DNA of 64,000 nucleotides from Poindextera sp041691315 (GCA_041691315.1 JBEPUW010000021.1:1-64000); one strand, 5' to 3'; numbered from the stretch's first letter, positions 1-8,087 are shown. Program-made: numbers and translations. The notes: generated by a model from the sequence alone, not told the origin.

Positions 1-107
1 CCGTCCTGAAGGTCGACTGGAAGGGCAAGACCGACCTCGCCGTCCAAACTCCGGACGGCGTCAAGGAACCGCTCAACAGGCGCTCCACCATCTCGATCAA
101 CTTCTAA
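1..107 (+). CDS. C-terminal end of an OmpA-like outer-membrane protein (5' truncated)
   Basis: Only the last 34 codons are in the window, read in the frame that starts at base 3 and ends with TAA at 105-107. The peptide contains DGVKEPLNRRSTISINF, which resembles the tail of OmpA C-terminal (peptidoglycan-binding) domains, where a GVxEPxNRR motif precedes the terminal beta strand. The final aromatic residue also fits an outer-membrane or periplasmic envelope protein. The assignment rests on this short motif alone; the rest of the protein lies outside the window. Confidence 0.5.
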   Translation, partial: VLKVDWKGKTDLAVQTPDGVKEPLNRRSTISINF

Positions 108-186
108 CGATCGGGACGAGCCAAGAGACTACCGCGGGCCGGTCGCAAGACCGGCCCGCTTCTTTGTGGCCTCTGGCCAAGGAAGA

Positions 187-297
187 TTGAACCACGAAAA
201 ACACGAAAAACACGAACGTTAGGCTTCGCTGCGGAGCCGAACTGCCTCCAGCCGATGCCGCTTCCCGTTCGTGCTTTTCGTGTTTTCCGTGGTTGAA
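187..297. repeat. Inverted repeat of the CACGAAAAACACGAA type (family B)
   Basis: The left arm (187-218) carries iterated CACGAAAAA units. The right arm (266-297) is nearly its reverse complement, and about 47 bases lie between them. It sits in the gene-free gap between the OmpA-like gene and yaaA and would form a large imperfect hairpin in RNA or single-stranded DNA. No coding potential is apparent. It looks like a non-autonomous interspersed element, but only one copy occurs in this window. Confidence 0.7.
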
Positions 298-336
298 TCC
301 TTGAGGGCGCATCCGCGCGCGGCCCGCCAGCAAATT

Positions 337-468
337 GACCGCCAAGTTCGCCAAGGACGCCAAGAGCTGGCTGGACGAGTGGGATCGGTCGCGCGCACAC
401 GGCGCGCAGTCTTGCCCTGCAACGACCGCACGGGCCTCTTCTTGGCGTCCTTGGCGACCTTGGCGGTG
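337..468. repeat. Interspersed inverted repeat built from GCCAAGNNN 9-mers (family A, copy 1)
   Basis: The left arm (337-366) has three GCCAAG units spaced by trinucleotides (TTC, GAC). The right arm (441-467) has the same units on the opposite strand (CTTGGCG...TTGGCGGT). About 75 unrelated bases lie between the arms. Related elements occur at 8015-8082 and 27139-27196, always in intergenic DNA, which marks a dispersed family rather than a local accident. Confidence 0.75.
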
Positions 469-534
469 AATCCTCAGACGCTCAGGGACCCAGCCCCTTG
501 GCTCGGGCGTGGGATGGGGCTTAATGGCTGGGCC

Positions 535-1329
535 ATGCTGATCGTGCTGTCGCCCGCCAAGAAGCTGAACTTCGCGCCGGCGCCGGTGGCCGCGCCGCTG
601 ACCATGCCGGAGCTGACTGCCGACACAGCCGAGCTGGCCCGCACCACGCGGCGGCTGAAGCGCACCGATCTGAAGCGGCTGATGTCGATCTCCGACGCCC
701 TGGCCGAGCTGAACTACCAGCGCTTCCAGGCCTTCGATCCGGAGAGCGAGGACGGGATGCAGGCGGTGCTCGCCTTCGATGGCGACGTTTACACCGGCCT
801 GAATGCCCGCACCCTGGACAAGAAGGCCCTGGCCTGGGCGCAGGACCATGTCCGCATCCTCTCGGGCCTCTACGGGCTGCTGCGGCCGCTCGACGCGATC
901 CAGCCCTATCGGCTGGAGATGGGCGCGCGGCTGAAGACCAGGCGCGGCGCCAGCCTCTATGACTTCTGGCGCAAGCCGATCCCCGAGGCCCTGAACCGCG
1001 CCGCCGAGGGCCAGACCGATCCCACCCTGATCAACCTGGCCAGCCAGGAATATTTCGGCTCGGTTCAGACCGAGGCGCTCGGCGTCCCGCACCTGACCTG
1101 CCACTTCAAGGAGGTGCGGCCGGGCGAGGCGCCGCGCGCCTTGATGCTCTACGCCAAGACCGCGCGCGGCCTGATGGCCCGCTTCGCCATCGATCATCGC
1201 ATCGACCGCGCCGAGGGCCTGAAGGCGTTCGACACCGGCGGCTACGGCTTCAATGCCGCGCTTTCCAGCCCGACCGACTGGGTTTTCACCCGGCTGCAAC
1301 CGCCGCCGAAAAACCCGCGCGCAGCCTGA
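535..1329 (+). CDS. yaaA: YaaA-family peroxide stress protein (DUF328)
   Basis: 264 residues. The start at 535 gives MLIVLSPAKKLNF, the characteristic beginning of the YaaA family. An upstream in-frame ATG at 514 would add seven unconserved residues, and a still longer reading runs through the repeat at 337-468. Family landmarks visible include LSGLYGLLRPLDAIQPYRLEMG in the middle and KTARG with FDTGGYGF near the C-terminus. In E. coli YaaA lowers free iron during hydrogen peroxide stress and binds DNA; that role is known from the family, not from this sequence. It is monocistronic, with the next gene 78 bases downstream on the same strand. Confidence 0.93.
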   Translation: MLIVLSPAKKLNFAPAPVAAPLTMPELTADTAELARTTRRLKRTDLKRLMSISDALAELNYQRFQAFDPESEDGMQAVLAFDGDVYTGLNARTLDKKALAWAQDHVRILSGLYGLLRPLDAIQPYRLEMGARLKTRRGASLYDFWRKPIPEALNRAAEGQTDPTLINLASQEYFGSVQTEALGVPHLTCHFKEVRPGEAPRALMLYAKTARGLMARFAIDHRIDRAEGLKAFDTGGYGFNAALSSPTDWVFTRLQPPPKNPRAA

Positions 1330-1407
1330 TTCCGAGGCGCGACTTTCGCACCGCCCTGGCCTAGGTTCCCGGCCTCGCAAGACCGCTCCACAAGAGGTTT
1401 TCAGGAC

Positions 1408-2205
1408 ATGGCCGCCAATCATGGACTCAAAGGCCGCGCGGCCGTCGTCACTGGCTCGACCAGCGGCATTGGTCAGGCCCTGGCCGACGCGCTCGCCTCA
1501 GCCGGCGTCGACATCCTGCTGAACGGCTTCGGCGACCCCGCCGCCATCGAGCGCGAGCGGGCGGCGATGGCCGAGACCCACGGCGTCCGCGTGCTCTACC
1601 ATCCCGCCGACATGACCAAGCCGGCCGAGATCGCCGACATGATCGCCACCGGTCACCGCGAGTTCGGCCGGCTGGACATCCTGGTCAACAACGCCGGAAT
1701 CCAGTTCGTCTCACCCATCGAGGATTTCCCCACCGAGAAGTGGGACCAGATCATCGCCATCAACCTGACCTCGGCCTTCCACTCGACCCGCGCGGCGGCG
1801 CCGATCATGAGGGCCGCCGGCCACGGGCGGATCGTCAACATCGCCTCGGCCCACGCCCTGGTCGCCTCGCCGTTCAAGAGCGCCTATGTCGCGGCCAAGC
1901 ATGGCATCCTCGGCCTGACCAAGACCGTGGCGCTGGAGGTCGCGCGGGCCGGGATCACCTGCAACGCCATCTGTCCGGGCTATGTGAAGACGCCGCTGGT
2001 CGAGGCCCAGATCGCCGACCAGGCCAAGGCGCGCCACATGACGCCCGAGCAGGTGATGAGCGACGTCATCCTGGCCGCCCAGCCCACCAAGCGCTTCGTC
2101 GAGTTCGACCAGCTCGCCGGACTGCTGCTCTATCTGGCCAGCGACGCCGGCGCCTCGGTCAACGGCGCGGCGCTTTCCATCGACGGCGGCTGGACGGCGC
2201 AGTAG
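1408..2205 (+). CDS. bdhA: D-3-hydroxybutyrate dehydrogenase (SDR family)
   Basis: 265 residues. Expected reaction: NAD-dependent interconversion of 3-hydroxybutyrate and acetoacetate in polyhydroxybutyrate and ketone-body metabolism. The Rossmann motif TGSTSGIG lies near residue 15, NNAG near 95, and the catalytic Ser-Tyr-Lys set in NIASAHA and YVAAKHG (about residues 147-164). The CNAICPGYVKTPLVEAQI block and the ending SIDGGWTAQ are typical of 3-hydroxybutyrate dehydrogenases, which separates it from general SDRs. AGAGG-like purines (AAGAGG at 1392-1397) precede the ATG. The VOC gene follows after 40 bases and may be co-transcribed. Confidence 0.87.
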   Translation: MAANHGLKGRAAVVTGSTSGIGQALADALASAGVDILLNGFGDPAAIERERAAMAETHGVRVLYHPADMTKPAEIADMIATGHREFGRLDILVNNAGIQFVSPIEDFPTEKWDQIIAINLTSAFHSTRAAAPIMRAAGHGRIVNIASAHALVASPFKSAYVAAKHGILGLTKTVALEVARAGITCNAICPGYVKTPLVEAQIADQAKARHMTPEQVMSDVILAAQPTKRFVEFDQLAGLLLYLASDAGASVNGAALSIDGGWTAQ

Positions 2206-2245
2206 CCATGGGCGATCCTGTCGGTTCAACGACAGGCGGGTGAGC

Positions 2246-2680
2246 ATGGCCCAGGCGGTCTTCAATCAGGTCAATCTGGTGGTCAAGGATATGGCCAGGA
2301 CGCTGGCCTTCTACCGGCGGCTGGGCGTGGAAATTCCGGAGAGCAATATCTGGAAGACGCCCAGCGGCATCCATCATGTCTCCATCGGCGGCGCCGGCGG
2401 CGTCGACATGGAGTTTGACAGTCAGGCGTTGGCCCGGCGCTACAACCGCGGCTACGAGGCCGAGCGCGGCCGGGTGCTGCTGGGCTTCAGCCTGCCCAGC
2501 CGCGAGGCGGTCGATGAGCTGTTCGAAGCGCTGGTCACTCACGAGCACCAGGCCCTGCAGCCGCCATACGACGCCTTCTGGGGCGCGCGCTACGCCATCG
2601 TCGAGGATCCCGACGGCAACCCGGTCGGCCTGATGAGCCCCAGCGACGACGCCCATCGTAGCGCTCCGCCAGAGATCTGA
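2246..2680 (+). CDS. VOC (glyoxalase/bleomycin-resistance fold) family protein
   Basis: 144 residues with the vicinal-oxygen-chelate layout: an N-terminal beta-alpha-beta unit (FNQVNLVVKDMARTLAFYRRLG) and a C-terminal one ending in YAIVEDPDGNPVGLMSP. The DPDGNPVGL signature is typical of the family. Such proteins are metal-dependent lyases, dioxygenases or antibiotic-binding proteins, and the substrate cannot be told from sequence. The ATG at 2246 has AGG at 2234-2236; an in-frame GTG at 2240 is also possible. It lies between two SDR genes on the same strand. Confidence 0.82.
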   Translation: MAQAVFNQVNLVVKDMARTLAFYRRLGVEIPESNIWKTPSGIHHVSIGGAGGVDMEFDSQALARRYNRGYEAERGRVLLGFSLPSREAVDELFEALVTHEHQALQPPYDAFWGARYAIVEDPDGNPVGLMSPSDDAHRSAPPEI

Positions 2681-2768
2681 CGGGTTTCGCGGCCTTTGGC
2701 TTGACGCCGCAGCGGCGAGGCGGTTTGTCGCGTTCCAAACAACCGCTTGAGCGAAGAGGAACTCCACC

Positions 2769-3551
2769 ATGGCCTATGCGCCGTTCGATCTGAAGGGGAA
2801 GGTGGCGCTGGTCACCGGCGGCAACGGCGGCATCGGCTTCGGCATGGTCGCGGCCCTGGCCCAGGCCGGCGCCGACGTGGTCATCTGGGGCTCGAACGGC
2901 GCCAAGAACGCCGACGCCGAGGCCAGGCTCAAGGCCACCGGCGTCAACGTCCTGACCCAGGTGGTCAATGTCGCCGACGAGGCCGCGGTCGCAGCCGGCA
3001 TGGCCGAGGCCGTGGCGCAGATGGGTCGCATCGACACGGTGATCGCCAACGCCGGCGTCGGCGGCGGGGCGCGGTCGTTCGCCGAGTTCGAAACCGAGAC
3101 CTACCGGCGCGTTCTATCTGTCAATCTGGACGGGGTGTTCTTCACCTTCCGCGAGGCCTGCAAGCACATCGTGGCGCGCGCCGGCGCCGGCGATCCGGGC
3201 GGTTCGCTGATCGCCATCTCGTCGCTCTCGGCCATCGACGGGGCGGCGCGCAACCAGGCCTATGCCGCCACCAAGGGCGCGGTGATCTCGTTGATCCGCG
3301 CCATCGCCGTCGAGCATGCGCGCTATGGCGTGCGCGCCAACGCCATCCTGCCAGGCTGGATCGCCACCGATATGACCCAGGGCGCGCAAGGAAACCAGAC
3401 CTTCACCGACCGGGTGATCAGCCGCGTCCCCGCCCGCCGCTGGGGCGAACCCTCAGACTTCGGCGGCGTCGCCGTCTACCTGGCCTCGGACGCGTCCCGC
3501 TACCACTCCGGCGACAGCTTCGTCATCGACGGCGGCTACGCGATATTCTAG
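2769..3551 (+). CDS. SDR family NAD(P)-dependent oxidoreductase
   Basis: 260 residues. Classical SDR features: the TGGNGGIG cofactor loop near residue 17, NAGVGGG near 95, and the catalytic Ser and YxxxK in ISSLSAIDGAARNQAYAATKG (about residues 150-170). The protein ends with the usual FVIDGGYAIF. The beginning, FDLKGKVALVTGG, is a standard SDR start, and GAGG at 2757-2760 with GGA is the probable ribosome site. The substrate is unknown; similar proteins act on sugars, gluconate, 3-oxoacyl groups or xenobiotics. It probably ends the short run bdhA-VOC-SDR and is followed by a hairpin repeat. Confidence 0.85.
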   Translation: MAYAPFDLKGKVALVTGGNGGIGFGMVAALAQAGADVVIWGSNGAKNADAEARLKATGVNVLTQVVNVADEAAVAAGMAEAVAQMGRIDTVIANAGVGGGARSFAEFETETYRRVLSVNLDGVFFTFREACKHIVARAGAGDPGGSLIAISSLSAIDGAARNQAYAATKGAVISLIRAIAVEHARYGVRANAILPGWIATDMTQGAQGNQTFTDRVISRVPARRWGEPSDFGGVAVYLASDASRYHSGDSFVIDGGYAIF

Positions 3552-3589
3552 ATTCCTTCTAGCGGAACGGCGCGGCGAGCGGAGCAAGA

Positions 3590-3640
3590 CCCCTCATCCG
3601 ACCCCTTCGGGGCCACCTTCTCCCGCAAGGGGAGAAGGGT
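3590..3640. terminator. Double hairpin between convergent genes (bidirectional terminator or REP-like element)
   Basis: Two hairpins sit back to back: CCCC-TTC-GGGG at 3602-3612, and a 9-bp stem CCTTCTCCC (3616-3624) / GGGAGAAGG (3630-3638) with a GCAAG loop. The element lies between the SDR gene (plus) and the YbjN-like gene (minus), where a shared terminator is expected. There is no clear T tract, so termination is inferred from position. A related hairpin lies at 59625-59649. Confidence 0.6.
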
Positions 3641-3666
3641 CCGCGTTCGTGGCCGGCAAGGGCCGG

Positions 3667-4158
3667 CTAGAGGGCCTTCAGGAAGGCGTCGGGATTGTCG
3701 GTGAACTTGTCGAAGTCGCTCATGCAATCCAGCCAGGCGTTCAGCTGGATCTTCACGTCGTTCGGGCTGTCGTTCGGCGACGGTTTGAGGCCGAACCAGG
3801 CGCGCGGATGGTTTTCCGTGGTCAGATAGGACGGGCACAGCACCGTCCAGCGGTTCCAGCCGTTGATCTGGTCGAGGCTGATCGAGGTCATGTTGAAGCC
3901 CATGGCGTAGAGCACGGTCTTGCATTTGCCCCTGGCGTTGTTGCAATGGGTGAAGTCGACCTCGAAGCCCAGCTTGCCGGCCTTGGCGTCGATCCACGGA
4001 TTGCCCTTGTCGTCGATCTTGATCGCGCCGCTGGCGCCGTTCGAATTCAGCACCGAGAGCACGTCGCTCGGATCGCTGGCATCGAAGGCCCAGGCGCCGC
4101 CGGCGACCGACATGGCCGCCACCGCCATTGAAACCCCAATAAGAAGCTGTCTCATCAT
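3667..4158 (-). CDS. YbjN domain-containing secreted protein
   Basis: 163 residues from the ATG at 4158, which follows a purine-rich stretch (GGGGGAAAAGG). An immediately adjacent ATG at 4155 is equally possible. The N-terminus is a signal peptide with hydrophobic core LLIGVSMAVAAMSVAGGAWA, so the mature protein begins near FDASDPSDVL. Landmarks of the YbjN-like family (type III secretion-chaperone fold) are IKIDDKGNPWIDAK, LGFEVDFTHCNN and the ISLDQINGWNRW segment. Two cysteines (HCNNARGKCK) could pair in the periplasm. Function is unknown. It converges with the SDR gene and is divergent from the TIGR02301 gene. Confidence 0.72.
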   Translation of the reverse strand: MMRQLLIGVSMAVAAMSVAGGAWAFDASDPSDVLSVLNSNGASGAIKIDDKGNPWIDAKAGKLGFEVDFTHCNNARGKCKTVLYAMGFNMTSISLDQINGWNRWTVLCPSYLTTENHPRAWFGLKPSPNDSPNDVKIQLNAWLDCMSDFDKFTDNPDAFLKAL

Positions 4159-4222
4159 CGCCTTTTCCCCCAGCCTGATGTGCGGCAAAGCTATGCCGGT
4201 TGAAGCCTCGAGGGCAAGTCGG

Positions 4223-4621
4223 ATGAGAGTGGCGCTGAAACCTTTTGTCGTGGCGGGGCTGTTGCTCGCGCTTGCCGCGACCGCGGCGGCGCAGGAGCGC
4301 AGCCCGGCCGATCGCCAGACCCTGATCGAACTCGCCTATACGCTGGGCCAGAGCCACGCGCTGCGCCAGGTCTGCACCGGCCCGAACGACTATTACTGGC
4401 GCCGCCGGATGCAGCACCTGGTGGCCGCCGAACAGCCGGATGGGCCGTTCAATCGCCGGCTGGCCGATTCCTTCAATGACGGCTTCGTCGCTAACCGCCA
4501 GGCCTTCCCGACCTGCAACGCCGCGTCGAAGGCCGAGGCCGAGCGCATCGCCGCCAAGGGAAGCGACCTGGCCATGGACCTGAACAGCGGCGCTGTGGCG
4601 GAGGACGAGCCGACGCGCTAG
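4223..4621 (+). CDS. TIGR02301-type small secreted protein
   Basis: 132 residues starting at the ATG at 4223, which gives a clean signal peptide with cleavage after ATAAA. An upstream in-frame ATG at 4193 would add a charged tail before the signal and is less likely. The mature part begins QERSPADRQTLIELAYTLGQSHALRQVCTG, resembling the alphaproteobacterial TIGR02301 family, whose function is unknown. Three cysteines remain after the signal (Cys in QVCTG and PTCNA are clear). The stomatin-like gene starts 33 bases after the stop and may be in the same transcript. Confidence 0.7.
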   Translation: MRVALKPFVVAGLLLALAATAAAQERSPADRQTLIELAYTLGQSHALRQVCTGPNDYYWRRRMQHLVAAEQPDGPFNRRLADSFNDGFVANRQAFPTCNAASKAEAERIAAKGSDLAMDLNSGAVAEDEPTR

Positions 4622-4653
4622 GCTGCTACGCCTGTAGGTTGGGGAGACGCCTG

Positions 4654-5619
4654 ATGGCGCTGATTATTCCGCTGATATTCCTGGTGCTGGCCCTGTTCGT
4701 GGTGTTCAGCGCCATCAAGATCGTGCCGCAGGGGCGCGAATACACGGTCGAGCGGTTCGGCCGCTACACCCGCACGTTGAAGCCGGGCATGACGCTGCTG
4801 ACCCCGTTCGTCGAGGCCATCGGGCGCAAGGTGAACATGATGGAGCAGGTGCTGGCCGTGGCCCAGCAGGAGGTGATCACCAAGGACAACGTCTCGGTCC
4901 AGGTCGACGCCATCGTCTTCATCCAGATCATCGATGCGGCCAACGCCATGTATCGGGTCGACAACCTGATGTACGCCATCGGCCAGCTTGCCCAGACCAA
5001 TCTGCGCACCGTGGTCGGCTCGATGGACCTGGACGACGTGCTGTCGCAGCGCGAATCGATCAACACCCGCCTGCTCACCGCCATCGACCAGGCGACCGAG
5101 CCCTGGGGCGTCAAGGCGACGCGGATCGAGATCAAGGACCTGTTCCCGCCGCCCGACATCACCAACGCCATGACCCGGCAGATGAAGGCCGAGCGCGAGC
5201 GGCGCGCGGTTATCACCGAGGCGGAGGGCGAGAAACAAGCGGCCATCACCCGCGCGGAGGGCGCCAAGCAATCCACCGTGCTGCAGGCCGAGGGCGGCCG
5301 CGAAGCCGCCTTCCGCGCGGCGGAGGGCCGCGAACGTTCCGCCCAGGCCGAGGCCACGGCGACCAAGATGGTCTCCGACGCAATCGAGGCCGGCAGCGTC
5401 AATGCGCTGAACTACTTCATCGCCCAGAAATACGTCGAGGCCTTCAGTATGCTGGCCCAGTCCAACCAGCAGCGGACGGTGATCGTACCGGCCGACATGG
5501 CCAATCTGGTCGGCTCGTTAGCCGGCATCGGCGCCCTGATCCAGGCCGGCCAGGGTCAGCCACCGGCGCGGCCGACGGCCCCGCCGCCCGCGCCCACCCG
5601 GCCGCCGGCAGGAAGCTAG
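4654..5619 (+). CDS. qmcA: SPFH/stomatin-like membrane protein (QmcA/paraslipin type)
   Basis: 321 residues. Visible layout: a single N-terminal membrane anchor (about residues 2-22), an SPFH domain with KIVPQGREYTVERFGRYTRTLKPG and VITKDNVSVQVDAIVF, then an alanine/glutamate-rich coiled coil with repeated AEGEKQAAITRAEG units (about 175-240), and a proline-rich tail. The start at ATG 4654 has GGGGAG upstream at 4640-4645. Family members form membrane-associated oligomers linked to microdomains and membrane-protease quality control. The NfeD gene begins two bases after the stop, the usual SPFH-NfeD pair. Confidence 0.9.
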   Translation: MALIIPLIFLVLALFVVFSAIKIVPQGREYTVERFGRYTRTLKPGMTLLTPFVEAIGRKVNMMEQVLAVAQQEVITKDNVSVQVDAIVFIQIIDAANAMYRVDNLMYAIGQLAQTNLRTVVGSMDLDDVLSQRESINTRLLTAIDQATEPWGVKATRIEIKDLFPPPDITNAMTRQMKAERERRAVITEAEGEKQAAITRAEGAKQSTVLQAEGGREAAFRAAEGRERSAQAEATATKMVSDAIEAGSVNALNYFIAQKYVEAFSMLAQSNQQRTVIVPADMANLVGSLAGIGALIQAGQGQPPARPTAPPPAPTRPPAGS

Positions 5620-5621
5620 CC

Positions 5622-6089
5622 ATGCTGCAGATGCTCGACACACTCTATCTGACCCATCCGTTCTGGGTCTGGCTGGCGGTGGCGGCGATCTTCCTGGCCG
5701 CCGAGGTGCCGACCGCGTCGGGCTATCTGCTCTGGCCGGCGGCCTCGGCCGGTGCGGTCGCGGTCCTGACCCTGTGGCTAAATATCGCCTGGCCGTATCA
5801 GCTGATCGCCTTCGCCGGCCTGACCATCGTCAGCACCATCGTCGGCCGCCGGTTGATGCCGCGCCGCCCCCCGAACGAGGGACCGGACATCTCTAATCGC
5901 GGCTCGCGGCTGGCCGGCCGCTTCGGCAAGACCACCGCGCCCTTCGCCGCCGGCCAGGGCCGGGTCTTCGTCGACGGGGCCGAATGGATGGCGGAACTCG
6001 AACCCGGCCAAACCCCGCCCGAACCCGGCGCCCGCGTCGAAATCGTCGCCGTCCACGGCGGCGGCCGCCTGGTGGTGCGCGGGGCTTAG
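5622..6089 (+). CDS. NfeD-family membrane protein
   Basis: 155 residues. Two or three membrane spans lie in the first 75 residues (PFWVWLAVAAIFLAAEV and YQLIAFAGLTIVSTIVG), followed by a C-terminal OB-fold-like domain with RGSRLAGRFGKTTAPFAAGQGRVFVDGAEW and the closing VEIVAVHGGGRLVV typical of NfeD proteins. The short form without the serine-protease domain usually partners a stomatin-like protein, as here. The last four bases overlap the stop of the convergent serine hydrolase gene. Confidence 0.88.
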   Translation: MLQMLDTLYLTHPFWVWLAVAAIFLAAEVPTASGYLLWPAASAGAVAVLTLWLNIAWPYQLIAFAGLTIVSTIVGRRLMPRRPPNEGPDISNRGSRLAGRFGKTTAPFAAGQGRVFVDGAEWMAELEPGQTPPEPGARVEIVAVHGGGRLVVRGA

Positions 6090-7309
6090 CCCGGCAAGGC
6101 TGACGCCAGTGCGTGAAAGTCGGTGATGGCGGCGTAGACGCCCAGGCCGACGCCGTCGGCCAGCTGGTCGAGTTCAAAGCTGTTGTGCGCCAGGAAGACC
6201 ATCACCGACCCGTCCGTCGGGTCGGCCTGCCACCAGCCGCCATAGGCGCCGGGCCAGCCGACGGTCCCGACACCGCCGCGGCATCGCGTGACCGGCGCCT
6301 TTTCAGGATCCAGCACCACCGCTAGGCCCAGCCCGAAGCCGTGCGCGGTGAAGACCGGCATGCCCAGGGTCTCCGCCTTGGCTCTCTGGCTCTCGGTCAG
6401 CCGGTTGGTAGTCATCAGGGCCAGGGTCTCCGGCCGCAGCAGCCGCACGCCGTCGACCGCGCCATCGCCAATGAACATCCGGGCGAAGGACAGGTAGTCA
6501 TCGACCGTCGACCACAGGCCCTGACCACCGGAGACATAGCTCATGGTGTCCGGGCGCTCGGCCATGAAGGCGCCGCTTGGCGGGGCGGGGCGCGGCGTCA
6601 GGCGCTCGGCCTCATCGAACCCGTACATCGTGGCCCGCCGATGTCGCTTGTCCGCGGCGACCGTGAAGCCGGTATCCCGCATCCCAAGGGGCCTGAAGAT
6701 CCGCCGCGCCAGCACCTCGCCCAACGGCGCATGCTCGATCCGCGCCAGAAGCAGCCCGAGCAGATCGGTCGAGCAGCCGTAGTGAAAGTCGGCGCCGGGC
6801 TGGTCGATCAGGGGCAGAGCGCCCAGGCCGGCGATCCACTCGTCCGGCGCGACCTCGCTGTCGATGTCGCCGCCCAGGGCGTCGGCATAGACCTTGGCGA
6901 TCGGGCCGGCGTGGACGCCGCCATAGGTCAGTCCCGATCGGTGGGTCAGCAGATCTTCGAACGTGATCGGCCGTTCTGCGGGTTCGGTCTGATCGAGCGG
7001 ACCGGTCGGCGAGCGCAGGACGCGCATGTCCGAAAACTCCGGCGCCCAGCGAGAGATCGGGTCGTCCAGGGCGATGCGGCCCTCCTCGACCAGCGTCAGG
7101 GCCGCCAGCGAGGTGATCGGCTTCGACATCGAGGCGATACGGAAGATGGTGTCGCGTTCGATCGGCAGGCCGGCCTCGATATCGCGCCAGCCGACGCAGG
7201 CGCTCTGGACCACCTTGCCGTCCCGCCAGACCAGCGTCACCGCGCCGGCGAGTTCGCCGGCGTCGACGTAAGCGCCGATGGCGGCGGCGATCGGGTCTTT
7301 CCCCGTCAT
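6086..7309 (-). CDS. Serine hydrolase of the beta-lactamase/esterase (class C-like) family
   Basis: 407 residues. Visible active-site motifs: SMSK (SxxK) in FRIASMSKPITS near residue 62, a Tyr-containing loop in DFHYGCSTDLLG near 165-175, and HGFGLGLAVV near the C-terminus. No signal peptide is evident, so it is probably cytoplasmic, as in EstB-type esterases. The start at 7309 is preceded by GGAG with a 7-base gap; the longer reading upstream has no better ribosome site. It is divergent from the TetR gene, with twin palindromes in the 82-base gap, so TetR control of both genes is plausible. Substrate unknown. Confidence 0.85.
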   Translation of the reverse strand: MTGKDPIAAAIGAYVDAGELAGAVTLVWRDGKVVQSACVGWRDIEAGLPIERDTIFRIASMSKPITSLAALTLVEEGRIALDDPISRWAPEFSDMRVLRSPTGPLDQTEPAERPITFEDLLTHRSGLTYGGVHAGPIAKVYADALGGDIDSEVAPDEWIAGLGALPLIDQPGADFHYGCSTDLLGLLLARIEHAPLGEVLARRIFRPLGMRDTGFTVAADKRHRRATMYGFDEAERLTPRPAPPSGAFMAERPDTMSYVSGGQGLWSTVDDYLSFARMFIGDGAVDGVRLLRPETLALMTTNRLTESQRAKAETLGMPVFTAHGFGLGLAVVLDPEKAPVTRCRGGVGTVGWPGAYGGWWQADPTDGSVMVFLAHNSFELDQLADGVGLGVYAAITDFHALASALPG

Positions 7310-7342
7310 TTCAAGCTCCAACATGCACATAAAATCGCACCA

Positions 7343-7369
7343 CTATAAAATAGTCTTTCTATTAAATAG
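7343..7369. promoter_or_regulatory. Twin palindromes in the hydrolase/tetR divergent promoter (candidate TetR operator)
   Basis: CTATAAAATAG (7343-7353) and CTATTAAATAG (7359-7369) are near-identical 11-mers with palindromic CTAT/ATAG arms, 16 bases centre to centre. They form an AT-rich island between the divergent hydrolase (start 7309) and tetR (start 7392). TetR dimers usually bind palindromes close to their own start codon. The assignment is from position and symmetry only; the AT-rich core could equally be a -10 region. Confidence 0.5.
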
Positions 7370-7391
7370 CAATCCCGTTAGATTCCAGTGC

Positions 7392-8015
7392 ATGACCAAC
7401 GCGGTCACCACCGACAACACACGCCGGCGTCCGAAGGGGGACAAGCGCGCACGCACGCGGCTCGCGTTGCTTGAGGCCGCCAAAGCCCTGATCCGCGAAA
7501 AGGGCTACGAGCGCACGACCATGGATGAGGTGGCGCGGCGGGCGGGCATGACCGGCGGCGCGCTCTATGGGAATTTCAGGAACCGCGACGAACTCTTCAT
7601 CGCCCTGGGACAGACCTACTGGGCGCCGATCAAACCGATGATCAGGCCCGGGTCGAGCTTCGCTGACAAGATGCGCGCCATGGCTGAGGCGACCATCGCC
7701 GCCATCCCTGAGCGGGGCGTCGGCGCGGTGGGCCGTCTGACCGGCATGGCCTACGCGCTCAGCCACGAAGCGCTGCGCGCCCAGGTGCGCGAGGCCACCG
7801 CGGCCAGCTATGGCTGGGGCGCCGGCTGGTTGCGCAGCGTGGCCGACGACGGCCAGCTGCCGATGCCAGCGGAGCTGCTGGTGGTGGTAATCCACAGCCT
7901 GACCGAGGGGCTGGTGTTCCAGCGGCTGATGACCCCGGACCTGGTCCCGGACGAGGTCTTCTACGCTGCCTTCGCGGCCTTGGCGGGTCCCGGCTCTGCT
8001 CAGTCCCAAAGATGA
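7392..8015 (+). CDS. TetR/AcrR family transcriptional regulator
   Basis: 207 residues from ATG 7392; the open frame extends further upstream but those codons overlap the divergent promoter. The N-terminal helix-turn-helix is clear: RTRLALLEAAKALIREKGY, then TTMDEVARRAGMTGGALYGNF (about residues 20-65). The C-terminal ligand-binding domain is divergent and gives no substrate clue. Family members are repressors relieved by small molecules. Its neighbour on the opposite strand is the serine hydrolase, the likeliest target. A family A repeat begins right at its stop codon and may act as its transcript end. Confidence 0.88.
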   Translation: MTNAVTTDNTRRRPKGDKRARTRLALLEAAKALIREKGYERTTMDEVARRAGMTGGALYGNFRNRDELFIALGQTYWAPIKPMIRPGSSFADKMRAMAEATIAAIPERGVGAVGRLTGMAYALSHEALRAQVREATAASYGWGAGWLRSVADDGQLPMPAELLVVVIHSLTEGLVFQRLMTPDLVPDEVFYAAFAALAGPGSAQSQR

Positions 8016-8082
8016 ACCGCCAAGTTCGCCAAGGACGCCAAGATAACGCCTTTCTTGGCGAACTTGGCGTCCTTGGCGGTAA
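8015..8082. repeat. Interspersed inverted repeat of GCCAAGNNN 9-mers (family A, copy 2)
   Basis: The most compact copy: a 27-base left arm (8015-8041) and a 27-base right arm (8054-8080) separated by 12 bases. The arms pair except where the TTC and GAC spacers are in swapped order, so an almost continuous hairpin forms. It begins exactly at the tetR stop codon and lies between tetR and the convergent marR gene, where it could terminate transcription. Confidence 0.75.
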
Positions 8083-8087
8083 AAAAC

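Noticed and set aside
187..468. CRISPR array
   Set aside because: The repeats are inverted hairpin arms rather than regularly spaced direct repeats, and no cas gene is near.
271..534. Upstream extension of yaaA
   Set aside because: The added residues come from repeat DNA (Arg/Gln-rich) and lack YaaA homology; the family start is at 535.
2747..3562. 271-codon frame overlapping the SDR gene
   Set aside because: Arg/Gly/His-rich +1 shadow of a gene with intact SDR motifs.
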